Part shown: in pieces, positions 17,889 to 26,499 of the stretch
Numbering within the stretch: position 1 is the first letter of the stretch
Layout: each line of letters starts with the position of its first letter
Assembly (NCBI GenBank): GCA_945900785.1
Contig: CAMDJM010000017.1
Span: forward strand, 1 to 64,000
Direction: 5' to 3'
DNA length: 64,000 nucleotides
Source of the DNA: Akkermansia muciniphila
GTDB lineage: Bacteria; Verrucomicrobiota; Verrucomicrobiia; Verrucomicrobiales; V1-33
Notes under the pieces: model-generated
What the model saw: the letters and a program-made list of their open reading frames with translations, nothing else
Databases searched by the model: none
Told to the model about the DNA's origin: nothing
Made by a program: the position numbers and the translations under genes

Positions 17889-18614
17889 TCACACGCCGCC
17901 GAAACGCCGCTGGCGTTTTTGATAGTCGCGCACGCTTTGATACAGGTCCTCCTTTTGGAAATCGGGCCAGTATTTTTGGAGAATCACAATCTCGGCGTAG
18001 CTGCACTGCCAGAGCAGGAAATTCGAGAGCCGCATCTCCCCGGAGGTGCGGATCAGGAGATCCGGGTCCGGGTAGTAGCGCGTGTAGAGGTGCTTGCTGA
18101 CGACATCCGGCGTGATCATGGCACTGTCGAGATGGCCTTCGCTGACATTTCTCACCAGACTGCGGATCCCATCCACGATCTCCTCCCGCGAGCCATAGCT
18201 GAGGGCCAGGATCATGGTGACTCCCGTATTCTGGCTGGTGGCTTCGATGGAGCGGTGGAGTTCCTCCTGACAGGATTGCGGCAGATCCGTCAGCCGGCCA
18301 ATCGCCTGCAGCCGCACATTGTCCTTCATCATCTGGCTGACCCGCTCCTTGAGGAAGCGCTCCAGCAGGGTCATCAGCGCCGCCACTTCCGTTTTGGGGC
18401 GTTGCCAGTTTTCCGTGGAAAACGCATAAAGCGTCAGGAATTCCACCCCCAGGTCACTGCAGGCCTCCACCGCGCGCGTCACCGCATCTGCTCCAGCCCG
18501 GTGCCCCTTGATGCGCTGCCAGCCCTGGCTTTTCGCCCAGCGGCCATTGCCATCCATGATTACCGCAATATGGCGTGGAATGGCGTCAGGGCGTAAATCA
18601 GGCGGCAGGGGCAT
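17889..18614 (-). CDS. uppS: Isoprenyl transferase (undecaprenyl diphosphate synthase)
   Basis: A cis-prenyltransferase of 241 residues that elongates farnesyl diphosphate with isopentenyl diphosphate to make the lipid carrier for peptidoglycan and other envelope polymers. It has HIAVIMDGNGRWA with the catalytic Asp, GHRAG, TLYAFSTENW, LALSYGSREE, and the C-terminal diphosphate-binding RTSGEMRLSNFLLWQ. Length and motif order match the family. It is soluble or membrane-associated on the cytoplasmic side. It stands alone, without cdsA or dxr beside it. Its ATG lies in a short divergent intergenic region. Confidence 0.95.
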   Translation of the reverse strand: MPLPPDLRPDAIPRHIAVIMDGNGRWAKSQGWQRIKGHRAGADAVTRAVEACSDLGVEFLTLYAFSTENWQRPKTEVAALMTLLERFLKERVSQMMKDNVRLQAIGRLTDLPQSCQEELHRSIEATSQNTGVTMILALSYGSREEIVDGIRSLVRNVSEGHLDSAMITPDVVSKHLYTRYYPDPDLLIRTSGEMRLSNFLLWQCSYAEIVILQKYWPDFQKEDLYQSVRDYQKRQRRFGGV

Positions 18615-18755
18615 GGAAGAAGAATAGGGGAATCAGGACTCCCGCCCAAGAGGCACCGTTTTTTGCCCGATGCAATAGATCACGGACAGCACCGCCGCCG
18701 GCGGCGGAATGGCCTATGGTGCGGAACTTGATGGTTGCAGCATGGGTTTTTGGGA

Positions 18756-19274
18756 ATGCTTTCCAAGCATCCGCACAGTTTCTGGGAAGAAGATCCATTT
18801 GTCGAAGAATATTCCAAGGCGCTCGATAGGCCAGATCAAAAAGCTTGGGCACCTTTGAAAATCAACTATACTGATGAACTGTTATACGGACCCGGAGGTC
18901 GTCCCCATTGGGAGTTTCAGACGGCGATCCGAACGCTCGCCACGTCAGCGGATCAAATTGTCTTGATGAATCCTCTTGAGATCGAATACCCGCACCGGAT
19001 GACTCTCTTCTGGGCTGAGGTTGGCGGCATGAAAAGGTATTTGGGCGTTTCTGTCGTCATATCGGAAATCGTCTCCGAGCTGCAGACGGCCCGGTTTCAG
19101 ATGTTGAGGAAAGATACTCCCATCACCTTTATACGCGCTATAGCCAGGGGATTGGAGTTCGTCACCAAGCCAAACAATCTGGATTCAGTGATGGTGGATC
19201 AAATGGTCCAGGCTTTTGAAGCCGGGGGCTTCGACTCTTTGGCCCCGGAAGCACTGCGCAAATCCGATGGCTAA
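18756..19274 (+). CDS. Hypothetical protein overlapping a PIN-domain remnant
   Basis: A 172-residue soluble protein without signal peptide or membrane segment. I recognise no family. The middle is amphipathic (PHRMTLFWAEVGGMKRY), and the C-terminal tail AFEAGGFDSLAPEAL resembles a short exposed helix. A TTG at 18735 would extend it by seven residues; the ATG at 18756 is preferred. Its last eight bases overlap the start of the PIN fragment, an arrangement typical of toxin-antitoxin pairs. An antitoxin-like role is possible but unsupported by sequence similarity. Confidence 0.55.
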   Translation: MLSKHPHSFWEEDPFVEEYSKALDRPDQKAWAPLKINYTDELLYGPGGRPHWEFQTAIRTLATSADQIVLMNPLEIEYPHRMTLFWAEVGGMKRYLGVSVVISEIVSELQTARFQMLRKDTPITFIRAIARGLEFVTKPNNLDSVMVDQMVQAFEAGGFDSLAPEALRKSDG

Positions 19275-19434
19275 GGCTTTTCTGGATTCAAGCGTCCTGA
19301 TTGGATTGGTCTTTCGCCATGCCGGTGAACGCGCAGCATGCGCTAAGGTTTTGCCGGAAGATGGAGGCGTCTGCTCCGGGAGATCGGAAGTCACGCGTGT
19401 TGACGCTGTCACGCTGTCCTCCCTCATAACTTAG
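19267..19434 (+). pseudogene. Truncated PIN-domain (VapC-like) toxin remnant
   Basis: The 55-codon frame begins MAKAFLDSSVLIGLVFRHAG, which matches the first strand and helix of PIN-domain ribonucleases, including the first acidic catalytic residue (Asp in LDSSVLI). PIN toxins are normally 120-145 residues with three or four acidic residues. Here the similarity stops after about 30 residues and the frame ends soon after, so the catalytic core is missing. The start overlaps the preceding gene. It most likely represents a toxin gene inactivated by deletion. Confidence 0.6.
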
Positions 19435-19475
19435 GATTGCTGGGTAAGCACATTTAGTTTAAGTCTGCACGAAAG

Positions 19476-20498
19476 ATGGATTTTCTCCGCCGGCTTTTCA
19501 CCCGCAACGCTGCTCCGAACCGGCCCGCCCGGTTGGTGCCCGCTTTGCCTGACCTTCCGGAGTGGTTCGGGAGGGACGAGGGGCTGCCTTATCCGCATTG
19601 GGAACGGATCGGTGATTGGATCGCGGATCATGTCGAGGCCGGGGATTTTGCCGAAGGCTACAATCACGCGGTGCGCCTGTGGCTGACAAAGTTGGCGGAT
19701 GCCGCCGGGCCAGGATTGAATCTGTCTGAGTCCACGCATTTCATTCTCCTTTCCCCCTTCGAATCCAATGGCCGGAAGTGGACTTTGAAGATCCTCGAAA
19801 ATGCCCGCCGCACCATCCATGATGCGTTGGGCACTCTGGCTTGGTCGGACGCCTGGGGAAAGCAGGTGGTGCTCATCATGGATCATGAGCCTTATAATTT
19901 ATATATTTCATACTACTTTCCGGGCGACTACATGGGCCGCAGCGCCGGAGTGATGATTACCGGTGGTGGATACGCCCACATAGCCGCGCAGGCTCCTCCG
20001 AAACAAAACTTTAGCGATACTCCGCTGATCCGAACCCTCGCTCACGAACTCACCCACAATGCCTTGTGCCAATTGGGACTCCCGCGCTGGCTTGACGAAT
20101 CCCTGGCCATGAGCTTCGAGGATCGTTTGGCAGGCAGCGAAATATCCATTGCCGACCGGCTCGGCGCGTCCTTCGAAGCCATCGGCACCCGCGCTCTGCT
20201 CCGGGAGTTTGCCTCCTGGTGGACGGAAGAACGGCTTCAGGGATTCTGGAGCGGCACCCTGTGGAACTCCGAGGATGATGAACAGGCCTTCTGTTATGAA
20301 ATGTCCCGCATCCTCTTCCGCATCCTAAGCCAAACCACGCATCAAGCACCGGAGCGGTTCCGGCGTTTTATCAGTGACGCCCAAATCTGCGATGGTGGCG
20401 AAGCCTCCGCCCAGGAACACCTCGGCCTCTCCCTCGGCGAAGCGGCGGCGGAATTCCTCGGGGAAGGCGAATGGGAGCCTCAGTCTTCCCGCTGGTAG
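19476..20498 (+). CDS. Gluzincin metallopeptidase-like protein
   Basis: A 340-residue protein with a zinc-binding HELTH motif (His190, Glu191, His194), followed 14 residues later by WLDESLAM, whose Glu208 fits the third ligand of the peptidase MA/gluzincin fold. The preceding GGGYAHIAA and Tyr-rich strand fit the usual substrate-binding beta edge. No signal peptide or membrane segment is seen, so it may act in the cytoplasm or be released another way. The first 90 residues are unassigned. It runs towards hicB, and the two stops lie about 13 bases apart. Substrate unknown. Confidence 0.72.
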   Translation: MDFLRRLFTRNAAPNRPARLVPALPDLPEWFGRDEGLPYPHWERIGDWIADHVEAGDFAEGYNHAVRLWLTKLADAAGPGLNLSESTHFILLSPFESNGRKWTLKILENARRTIHDALGTLAWSDAWGKQVVLIMDHEPYNLYISYYFPGDYMGRSAGVMITGGGYAHIAAQAPPKQNFSDTPLIRTLAHELTHNALCQLGLPRWLDESLAMSFEDRLAGSEISIADRLGASFEAIGTRALLREFASWWTEERLQGFWSGTLWNSEDDEQAFCYEMSRILFRILSQTTHQAPERFRRFISDAQICDGGEASAQEHLGLSLGEAAAEFLGEGEWEPQSSRW

Positions 20499-20511
20499 CG
20501 TGCAAAAAATT

Positions 20512-20748
20512 TCAGGCTACTTCCAGTTCGCGCATGGGGCGGGTCCTCGGTTCAGGCAAGGTCAGGCCATCCGCCGCTGCATCGGCCACGGTTTCCGAAA
20601 CAATGCCGCAAAGGAGTCGGTAGGCTTCCTGCTGATTTTCCGCATGGCAGGCCGCGCCGTAGGGAAAAAGATCCGGGCAGTAGCCCAGATAGAGGCTGTC
20701 CTCTTCGCTCCAGCGGACGAACATCAGATATTGGTCTTCGGTTTTCAT
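20512..20748 (-). CDS. hicB: HicB-family antitoxin
   Basis: A 78-residue protein of the HicB partial RNase H-fold type: an N-terminal strand (QYLMFVRWSEEDS), YLGYCPDLFPYGAACH and a helix (NQQEAYRLLCGIVSETV). It lacks a C-terminal DNA-binding domain, so autoregulation would have to come from elsewhere. It overlaps hicA by four bases and follows it, the classic hicAB order. It is expected to bind and neutralise HicA. Confidence 0.82.
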   Translation of the reverse strand: MKTEDQYLMFVRWSEEDSLYLGYCPDLFPYGAACHAENQQEAYRLLCGIVSETVADAAADGLTLPEPRTRPMRELEVA

Positions 20749-20948
20749 GACTGGATTTGCCGGATGGCGTTCTTGATTAGCTTTTCCTGGTAATGATGGG
20801 CGTCGTCTCTGGGAGACCCTGATAAAATGGTGAAGCCCGGCTTCCTTTGGTGATAATACTTGCGGTGGCTGCCTTTTCCAGCGCCTTTCACCAATTGGAA
20901 TCCGGCTTTTTCAAGCTCGGCGGCGAGTTCTCTTATTTTCCTCGGCAT
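20745..20948 (-). CDS. hicA: HicA-family mRNA interferase toxin
   Basis: A 67-residue double-stranded RNA-binding-fold toxin. It starts with the family's RELAAELEKAGFQLVKGAG and contains GSHRKYYH, where His28 is the catalytic histidine position, then PGFTILSGSPRD. The family cleaves mRNA in the cytoplasm. All key residues are present. It starts only 14 bases after the mutS stop, so it may be transcribed from the mutS promoter, and it overlaps hicB at its end. The ATG at 20948 is required, because upstream sequence in this frame is the mutS coding strand in another register. Confidence 0.87.
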   Translation of the reverse strand: MPRKIRELAAELEKAGFQLVKGAGKGSHRKYYHQRKPGFTILSGSPRDDAHHYQEKLIKNAIRQIQS

Positions 20949-20962
20949 CTTTTGAATATGGA

Positions 20963-23494
20963 TTAAAACAACTCCATCTGCGGCTGGAGGGTTTCCGGGC
21001 CGTCGATGGCGGCGGCGGAGCGTTTGGGTTTGAGGGGCTTGGGGGATTCTTGCGGCGGGGTGCCGGAGGTGGGGGCGGTGGAAGGGTCGCCTGCGGACTC
21101 CGGGGCGGTGGCATTGGATTCCAGAGTGGTGAGGATGGCTTTGGCGCGCTCGAGGATTTCCTGGGGGAGGCCGGCGAGGCGGGCGACCTGGATGCCGTAG
21201 GATTTGTCGGCGGCACCGGGGATGATTTTGCGCAGGAAGATGATGCGGTCGTTCCATTCGCGGACGGCGACGCTGTGGTTTTTCACGGCGGGGCGGCGGC
21301 TGGCGAGGGCGGTGAGTTCGTGATAGTGGGTGGCAAAGATAGTGCGGCAGCGGAGGGTATCGTGAAGGTGTTCGGCGACGGACCAGGCGATGCTGAGACC
21401 GTCGAAGGTGGCGGTGCCGCGGCCGATTTCATCTAGGATGACGAGGCTGCGGTCGGTGGCGTTGTTGAGGATGGCGGCGGTCTCGTGCATCTCCACCATG
21501 AAGGTGGATTGGCCGCGCGAGAGGTCGTCGCTGGCCCCAACGCGGGTGAAGATGCGGTCCACAAGGCCGATCTCGGCAGCGGTGGCAGGGATGAAGCTGC
21601 CGGTCTGCGCCATGAGGGTGAGCAGGGCGGTCTGGCGCAGGTAGGTGCTTTTCCCGGCCATGTTGGGGCCGGTCAGGATAAGGAGACGGTTTTCGTCAGG
21701 CTCGAGGAGGACGTCGTTGGGGACGAATTTTTCTTCGGTCAGATTCTGGTCGAGGACGGGGTGGCGGCCGTCTTTGATGTAGAGGGTGCGGGACTCGTTG
21801 AGGAGGGGGCGGCAGTAGTGATAGAGCCGGGCGCTTTCGGCCATGCTGGCGATGACGTCGAGGATAGCGAGGGCTTCCGCCGTGTCCTGGATGGCGTCCA
21901 TTTCCGTCAGGACCGACGTGCGCAGGGTGAGAAATTCCTCGTATTCGAGGCGTTTGGCGCGCTCGTCGGCTCCGAGGATTTTGTCTTCGACTTCCTTGAG
22001 CGCGGGGGTGATAAAGCGCTCGGCGTTGACGGTGGTTTGCTTGCGCTGGTAATCGTCCGGGACGCTGGAGAGATTCGAGCGGGTGATCTCGATGAAATAA
22101 CCGAAGACGGCGTTGAACTTGACCTTGAGGGACTTGATGCCGGTGCGCTCGATTTCGGCGGTCTGGAGATCGGCGATCCATTGCTTGCCGCTGGTGGAGG
22201 CGTCCCGGAGTTCGTCCAGGGTGGCATGGTAGCCCTGACGGAAAATGCCGCCGTCTTTTAACTGTGAGGGCGGCTCGTCCACCATGGCTTCGCGGACCAT
22301 GGCGGTGAGGTCCGGGAAGGAGCGCAGGCGCGGATGGAGCGCGGCGGCGAGGGAGGGAATGGGGTCGAGGGCTTCGAGATGCTCCCGTAACGCCGGGACT
22401 TCCTCAAGGGAATTGGCGAGGGTCTGGAGGTCGCGGGCATTGCCGCCGGCCTGGCCGAGGCGGGCGAGGGTGCGCTCGATGTCGCGGATGGTTTTCAGGC
22501 CTTCGCGGAGTTTGGAGAGGACGAAGGGGGAATTGATCAGCGCCTCCACCAGATCCTGACGTTCCCGCAGGGCAGGGAGGTCGCGCAGGGGTTCGAGGAT
22601 CCACTCGCGCAGGCGGCGTGCGCCCATGGGGGTGGCGGTGCGGTCCATGGCGGCGAGCAGGGTGTGCTCGTTGCCGCCGCGCGAGCTAACCAGATCTAGA
22701 TTGGAGCGGCTGGCGGCATCGATCAGGACGGTGTGGCCATCGGTGGCGACGCGGAGACGGCGCAGGTGATCCACTTTGCGGCGCAGCACTTCCTTGACAT
22801 AATGGAGCACGCCCCCGGCGGCGCTGAGGCCCACCTTCATTCCGGCGCAGCCGTAGCCGTCGAGGGATTGGACCTTGAAATGCGTCAGGAGATTGTGCCG
22901 GGCCTGGTCAAGGAGGAAGGGCCAGGCCTCCAGGGAAACCGCGCCCCTGATGCCGGGGAAGAGGGCGAATTGGTCCTCGCTCACCAGCGTTTCCGCCGGG
23001 GCCACGCGGCCGTGGGCTTCCATGAGCGCGGTGACATCGGCGTATTCGGCGAGGCGGAAGTCGCCCGTGGTGTGGTCCAAATAAGCCAGGCCGCAGCGGC
23101 CTTTTTCGTGCCAGACGGCGGCGAGGAAGTTGTTGCGGCGGCTTTCCAGCAGATTCAGGTCCATCACCGTGCCGGGCGTGATGATCTGGGCGATTTCGCG
23201 TTCGACGAGTTTGCCGGGGATGGGTTCGCTGGTTTGCTCGGCGATGGCGACGCGTTTTCCTTCCCGGATGAGGCGCTGGATGTAGCCTTCGGCGGAGTGA
23301 TAGGGCACCCCGCACATGGGGATGGCGTTTCGCTTGGTGAGGGTGAGATTGAGGATGCCAGCGGCGGTGATGGCATCGTCAAAGAACATCTCATAAAAAT
23401 CGCCGAGCCGGTAGAACAGGAGCACGTCCTCAGGCAGCGATCTGCGCATCGCCTGGTATTGCCGCATCATTGGGGTGAGCCCGTCGTCTGCCAT
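20963..23494 (-). CDS. mutS: DNA mismatch repair protein MutS
   Basis: An 843-residue MutS1 that recognises mismatches and starts methyl-independent or MutL-dependent repair. The N-terminal mismatch-binding domain has RLGDFYEMFFDDA with the Phe-x-Glu mismatch wedge. Connector, lever and clamp regions follow. The ATPase has Walker A GPNMAGKSTYLRQ near residue 605, the DDLSRGQSTFM signature, LVILDEIGRGTATFDG (Walker B) and FATHYHEL. The C-terminus ends in a Ser/Pro-rich tail and QMELF, possibly a beta-clamp-binding peptide. Length is normal. No mutL was recognised in the window. Toxin-antitoxin genes lie on both sides. Confidence 0.97.
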   Translation of the reverse strand: MADDGLTPMMRQYQAMRRSLPEDVLLFYRLGDFYEMFFDDAITAAGILNLTLTKRNAIPMCGVPYHSAEGYIQRLIREGKRVAIAEQTSEPIPGKLVEREIAQIITPGTVMDLNLLESRRNNFLAAVWHEKGRCGLAYLDHTTGDFRLAEYADVTALMEAHGRVAPAETLVSEDQFALFPGIRGAVSLEAWPFLLDQARHNLLTHFKVQSLDGYGCAGMKVGLSAAGGVLHYVKEVLRRKVDHLRRLRVATDGHTVLIDAASRSNLDLVSSRGGNEHTLLAAMDRTATPMGARRLREWILEPLRDLPALRERQDLVEALINSPFVLSKLREGLKTIRDIERTLARLGQAGGNARDLQTLANSLEEVPALREHLEALDPIPSLAAALHPRLRSFPDLTAMVREAMVDEPPSQLKDGGIFRQGYHATLDELRDASTSGKQWIADLQTAEIERTGIKSLKVKFNAVFGYFIEITRSNLSSVPDDYQRKQTTVNAERFITPALKEVEDKILGADERAKRLEYEEFLTLRTSVLTEMDAIQDTAEALAILDVIASMAESARLYHYCRPLLNESRTLYIKDGRHPVLDQNLTEEKFVPNDVLLEPDENRLLILTGPNMAGKSTYLRQTALLTLMAQTGSFIPATAAEIGLVDRIFTRVGASDDLSRGQSTFMVEMHETAAILNNATDRSLVILDEIGRGTATFDGLSIAWSVAEHLHDTLRCRTIFATHYHELTALASRRPAVKNHSVAVREWNDRIIFLRKIIPGAADKSYGIQVARLAGLPQEILERAKAILTTLESNATAPESAGDPSTAPTSGTPPQESPKPLKPKRSAAAIDGPETLQPQMELF

Positions 23495-23610
23495 GTGGGG
23501 CTGATCTTAATGGGCTGTGGGCTGGGCGCAAGGCTGTGGGGGCAGGGAAGATAAATGGCTGAAATGGAATGGTGATTGCAGAAAAAGATGGAGCGGGGAA
23601 GCTGGAACTC

Positions 23611-23841
23611 ATGAGTGCACTTTTACAAATTGAACGCCAGGTCCTTGCCCTGCCTCAGCAGGAACGGGCACGGTTGGCGACCCTGCTCCTGAATTCCTTG
23701 CCTCCAGATTTGGATGATGACGATGATGGCTTGGCAGAAGCGCTGCGGCGCGAGCAGGAGGGTGTCGAGGATCCCTCGGTTTTTCTTTCGGCAATGGAAT
23801 TCGACCGAAGAATCAGCTCATGGAAAACCGGAGTGGCCTGA
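23611..23841 (+). CDS. Addiction-module antitoxin, CHP02574-like
   Basis: A small acidic protein of 76 residues from the ATG at 23611, or 90 from a possible start at 23569. It has the layout of the putative addiction-module component family: an N-terminal helix with LALPQQERARLATLLLNSL, a run of Asp residues, then a C-terminal segment with DRRISSW that would wrap the toxin. The toxin gene starts 22 bases before its stop in another frame, so the two are coupled. It is likely an autoregulatory antitoxin, inferred from family and context. Confidence 0.78.
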   Translation: MSALLQIERQVLALPQQERARLATLLLNSLPPDLDDDDDGLAEALRREQEGVEDPSVFLSAMEFDRRISSWKTGVA

Positions 23842-24125
23842 GATACCACCGACTGGTTGAAACCGATCTTACCCGCACGTTACGTTATTATCTGGATGAG
23901 GCAGGGAACGGGCTGGCGGAAGGTTTTTATCTGGAGTTCCAGCGGAGGATTCAGGAAGCCGTCGCTAATCCCGGGCGATTTCCTCCGGTCGATGCCGGGC
24001 TACGGCGGGCAAATCCGAGGCGGTTTCCCTATCATTTTCTTTACAGGATACGGCATGATGGAATTATCATTCTGGTGCTGCGACACCACAAGAGCCACCC
24101 TGCCCGGGGTTTGAATCGCCGGTGA
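23820..24125 (+). CDS. RelE/ParE-family toxin
   Basis: A 101-residue basic protein with the RelE/ParE fold pattern: two N-terminal helices (DLTRTLRYYLDEAGNGLAE, FYLEFQRRIQEAVANP), then PGRFPPVDAGLRRANPRRFPYH and C-terminal strands (YRIRHDGIIILVLRHHKSHP). The RRFPY and final HH.. HP elements are typical of the ParE-like group paired with CHP02574 antitoxins. The target may be gyrase or ribosome-bound mRNA and cannot be decided from sequence. Complete in length, with no obvious inactivating change. Confidence 0.8.
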   Translation: MENRSGLRYHRLVETDLTRTLRYYLDEAGNGLAEGFYLEFQRRIQEAVANPGRFPPVDAGLRRANPRRFPYHFLYRIRHDGIIILVLRHHKSHPARGLNRR

Positions 24126-24245
24126 AGGCGCCGGGGGGAGAATTGGGGAAATCCGGTAAAGTTCCAAGCGTGACCGTTGATTTTGCATCCAGGCCAGCCG
24201 GGCCGGAGCCCCGGGCTCCCTTTGTTTCTCCCGGGCTTCCTGGTG

Positions 24246-25487
24246 CTATTTTTCCGGGGTGGCGAGGGGCATGATGCCGAGTTCGCGGGCGTCATCAATG
24301 GCGATGATTTGATAGTCGAGACCGAGTTCGTCGTCGAGGAATTCCCCGCCATGTTCCTTGAAGACCTCGCCGGCGTGGGCGATGGCATTGAGGAAGGTTT
24401 TGGCGGAGGCGTCGTTTTCGTTCTTTTGGGTTTCGATTTTTTCGGTGGCGGGGAGGAGCTTCAGTTCGGAAAGGGGTTTGAGTTTGTCAGAGCCCAGCAT
24501 GGTGGTTTCCAGGCCGAGGCAGGTCTCCGAAGTGGGGTCGAGGGTGCCATCGGCGCTCAGGTCGAAGGCGATGAAGCAGTGGCCAGGGACGAGGACGAGG
24601 CCGCATTTAATGCTGATTTTGGTGAGGATGGAGGCAAAGATGACGCTGCCATCGACGCAGTTGGCCTGGGAGAATTTGACGCTTTCATCAAGGAAGCGGA
24701 CGATCTGGGCGTTGGCGAATTTGCTTTTGGGGGTGGCAGTGATGTCGCTGTATTTGATGCCGTGGCGCTGGAGGATCTGCCAGATGGCGTAGACCTGCTG
24801 GACGACTTTGTCCGGGTCGCCACTTTGATAGCCGTCAAAGGAGTCGACGAGTTCGGCTTCGAGGGCTTCCTTGAGGATGCCGTCAATCCAGGGGTGGTTT
24901 TCATTCACATAGGCGGCGAACATCCAGGAGAGGTCGTCGGAGGGCTGGTCTTCAAAATTGACGAAGAAAGGGCACTCGTTCATGCTGCGGAGAATGACGT
25001 TTTCTGTTTGGTCAGGAAGTTTTTTGCCGTTGATGGAGACTTTGACCGTGACAACGGCCGGTTTTTACTGGCGGATTTTGCCGAGGGCGTTGAAGTCGAA
25101 GACGCCTTTGGGGAAAATGATGATTTCATCATGGGCTTCATCCACGGTGACTTCAGTTCGGGAGGGTTTCATCCAGCCTTCGGAGGAGACTTCGACTTTG
25201 ATTTTTGCGCCCTCCGGGACATCAAAGAGGCGGGCTCCGATCCAGCCATTGAGGTCACCCAGGACAGGGACTTCTGCAGGATCAGGCTCGTCGGCATCGG
25301 CGTCTTCCTCGGCGTCTTCTTCGGAGTCACCTTCCTCCCCATGCCAGTCCACGGTGGCGGTAGCGATGAGGGCGCTGGGGTAGATGTCGGTGCCGGTGTA
25401 GGACCAGGTTTCAAAGGAGGGGGCCCCGGCGGCCGCAGGAGTGAGGGTGAGGCCAAAGGTGAGGGCGGCGAGGCGCAGGATCTTCAT
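24246..25487 (-). pseudogene. Transglutaminase-like secreted protein gene interrupted by an in-frame stop
   Basis: Read on the minus strand from the ATG at 25487, the frame encodes a signal peptide, an acidic linker (EEDAEEDADADEPDP) and a beta domain, then hits TAA at 25065-25067. The same frame continues without another stop to 24246. The 27 codons between the TAA and the next ATG read as normal protein (KPAVVTVKVSINGKK, ENVILRS). The downstream part has a transglutaminase/papain-like core: ANCVDGSVIFAS (Cys), LVPGHCFIAFDL (His) and a later Asp. A single C-to-T change of CAA to TAA would explain the break. Readthrough, restart at the ATG at 24983 or a sequencing error are alternatives. Confidence 0.75.
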
Positions 25488-25632
25488 ACTAAGAGGATTA
25501 ATGAGGGAAAAAAGGCGGAGCTTTGACTGGAACCCGGGAGGTGTAAACAAAGATTTCGCGGGGAATCTTTTCTTTTTCTGTGAAGCAGGAAAGCCTTTGA
25601 CGCGGGCGCGTCTGAGTTTACCCTCGCCGCCT

Positions 25633-26325
25633 ATGCGCAAAATCCTCCTCTCCGCCGCCGGCCTGGCTATGGCCGGGGTCGCCGGTGCCCAAGACAAAGG
25701 GGCCGCCCCGGCTGATCCACCCAGTTACGTCATCGGCACCAACATCGCCAGCAACCTGAAAAGCCAAGGCATCGAAGTCAACCTGGAAAGCCTTCTGGCT
25801 GGCCTGACTGACGTCCTGAAGGGCACTGGTTCCAAGATTCCTCCCGCCCAGGCCCAGGAAATCATGACGAAGTTCCAAACCGAAATGCAGGCCAAACAAA
25901 CCGCCAAGGCGGCTGAATCCGGCAAGAAGAACATTGAGGCCGGCAAGGCTTTCCTTGAGAAAAATGGCAAAGCCGAAGGCGTGAAAACGACCGCCAGCGG
26001 CCTGCAATACTCCGCGATGAAAGAAGGAACCGGCGAAAAGCCGAAATCCAGCGACACCGTGAAAGTCCACTACCATGGCACTTTGTTGGACGGCAAGGTT
26101 TTCGATAGCTCCGTCGACCGCGGTGAGCCCACCACTTTCCCTCTGGATGGTGTGATCAAGGGCTGGACCGAAGGTCTCCAACTCATGCCCGTGGGTTCCA
26201 AATACAAATTCGTCATTCCATCCGAACTCGCTTACGGCGAACGCGGTGCCGGTGGCGACATCGGACCGAATTCCGTGCTTACCTTTGAGGTCGAGCTGCT
26301 GGAAATCGTCAAGGGAGCCAAGTAA
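25633..26325 (+). CDS. FKBP-type peptidyl-prolyl cis-trans isomerase, Mip/FkpA-like
   Basis: A 230-residue exported foldase. A signal peptide (cleavage near GVAGAQ) precedes an N-terminal dimerisation region with helices (SYVIGTNIASNLK, GKAFLEKNGKAEGVKTT) and a C-terminal FKBP domain (VKVHYHGTLLDGKVFDSS, LDGVIKGWTEGLQLMPVGSK, IPSELAYGERGAGG, NSVLTFEVELL). The residues that line the FK506/proline pocket (Tyr, Phe, Asp, Trp, Tyr, Phe) are present. It acts in the periplasm on proline bonds of exported proteins. The frame is open upstream to 25441, but the ATG at 25633 begins the signal peptide. A terminator follows its stop. Confidence 0.93.
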   Translation: MRKILLSAAGLAMAGVAGAQDKGAAPADPPSYVIGTNIASNLKSQGIEVNLESLLAGLTDVLKGTGSKIPPAQAQEIMTKFQTEMQAKQTAKAAESGKKNIEAGKAFLEKNGKAEGVKTTASGLQYSAMKEGTGEKPKSSDTVKVHYHGTLLDGKVFDSSVDRGEPTTFPLDGVIKGWTEGLQLMPVGSKYKFVIPSELAYGERGAGGDIGPNSVLTFEVELLEIVKGAK

Positions 26326-26353
26326 TCCTGCCGATTCCTGATACAGTTTAACC

Positions 26354-26385
26354 AGCCGGTGCCCCGCAAGGAGCACCGGCTTTTT
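26354..26385 (+). terminator. Rho-independent terminator after the FKBP gene
   Basis: A 9-bp stem AGCCGGTGC/GCACCGGCT with a ten-base loop is followed by a T-run at 26381-26385. It begins 28 bases after the FKBP stop codon. Confidence 0.85.
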
Positions 26386-26414
26386 CGTGCTCCGGAAAGA
26401 GCGGAACGGGCGAG

Positions 26415-26433
26415 TGCCCGGCCCAGCCGGGCA
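26415..26433. repeat. Short GC-rich palindrome
   Basis: Perfect arms TGCCCGGC and GCCGGGCA are separated by CCA. There is no T-tract, so it is not an obvious terminator. It may be a REP-like hairpin between the FKBP gene and the decayed SRPBCC gene. Confidence 0.5.
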
Positions 26434-26499
26434 TCAGGTTAGTGGAAAGAAATCCTGAAAGCCTCCACAAACGAATTACCTAGCACCAAGCCTTCCTCG

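Noticed and set aside
26415-26433. Second terminator after the FKBP gene
   Set aside because: Good palindrome but no T-tract; the hairpin at 26354 already fits the terminator role.
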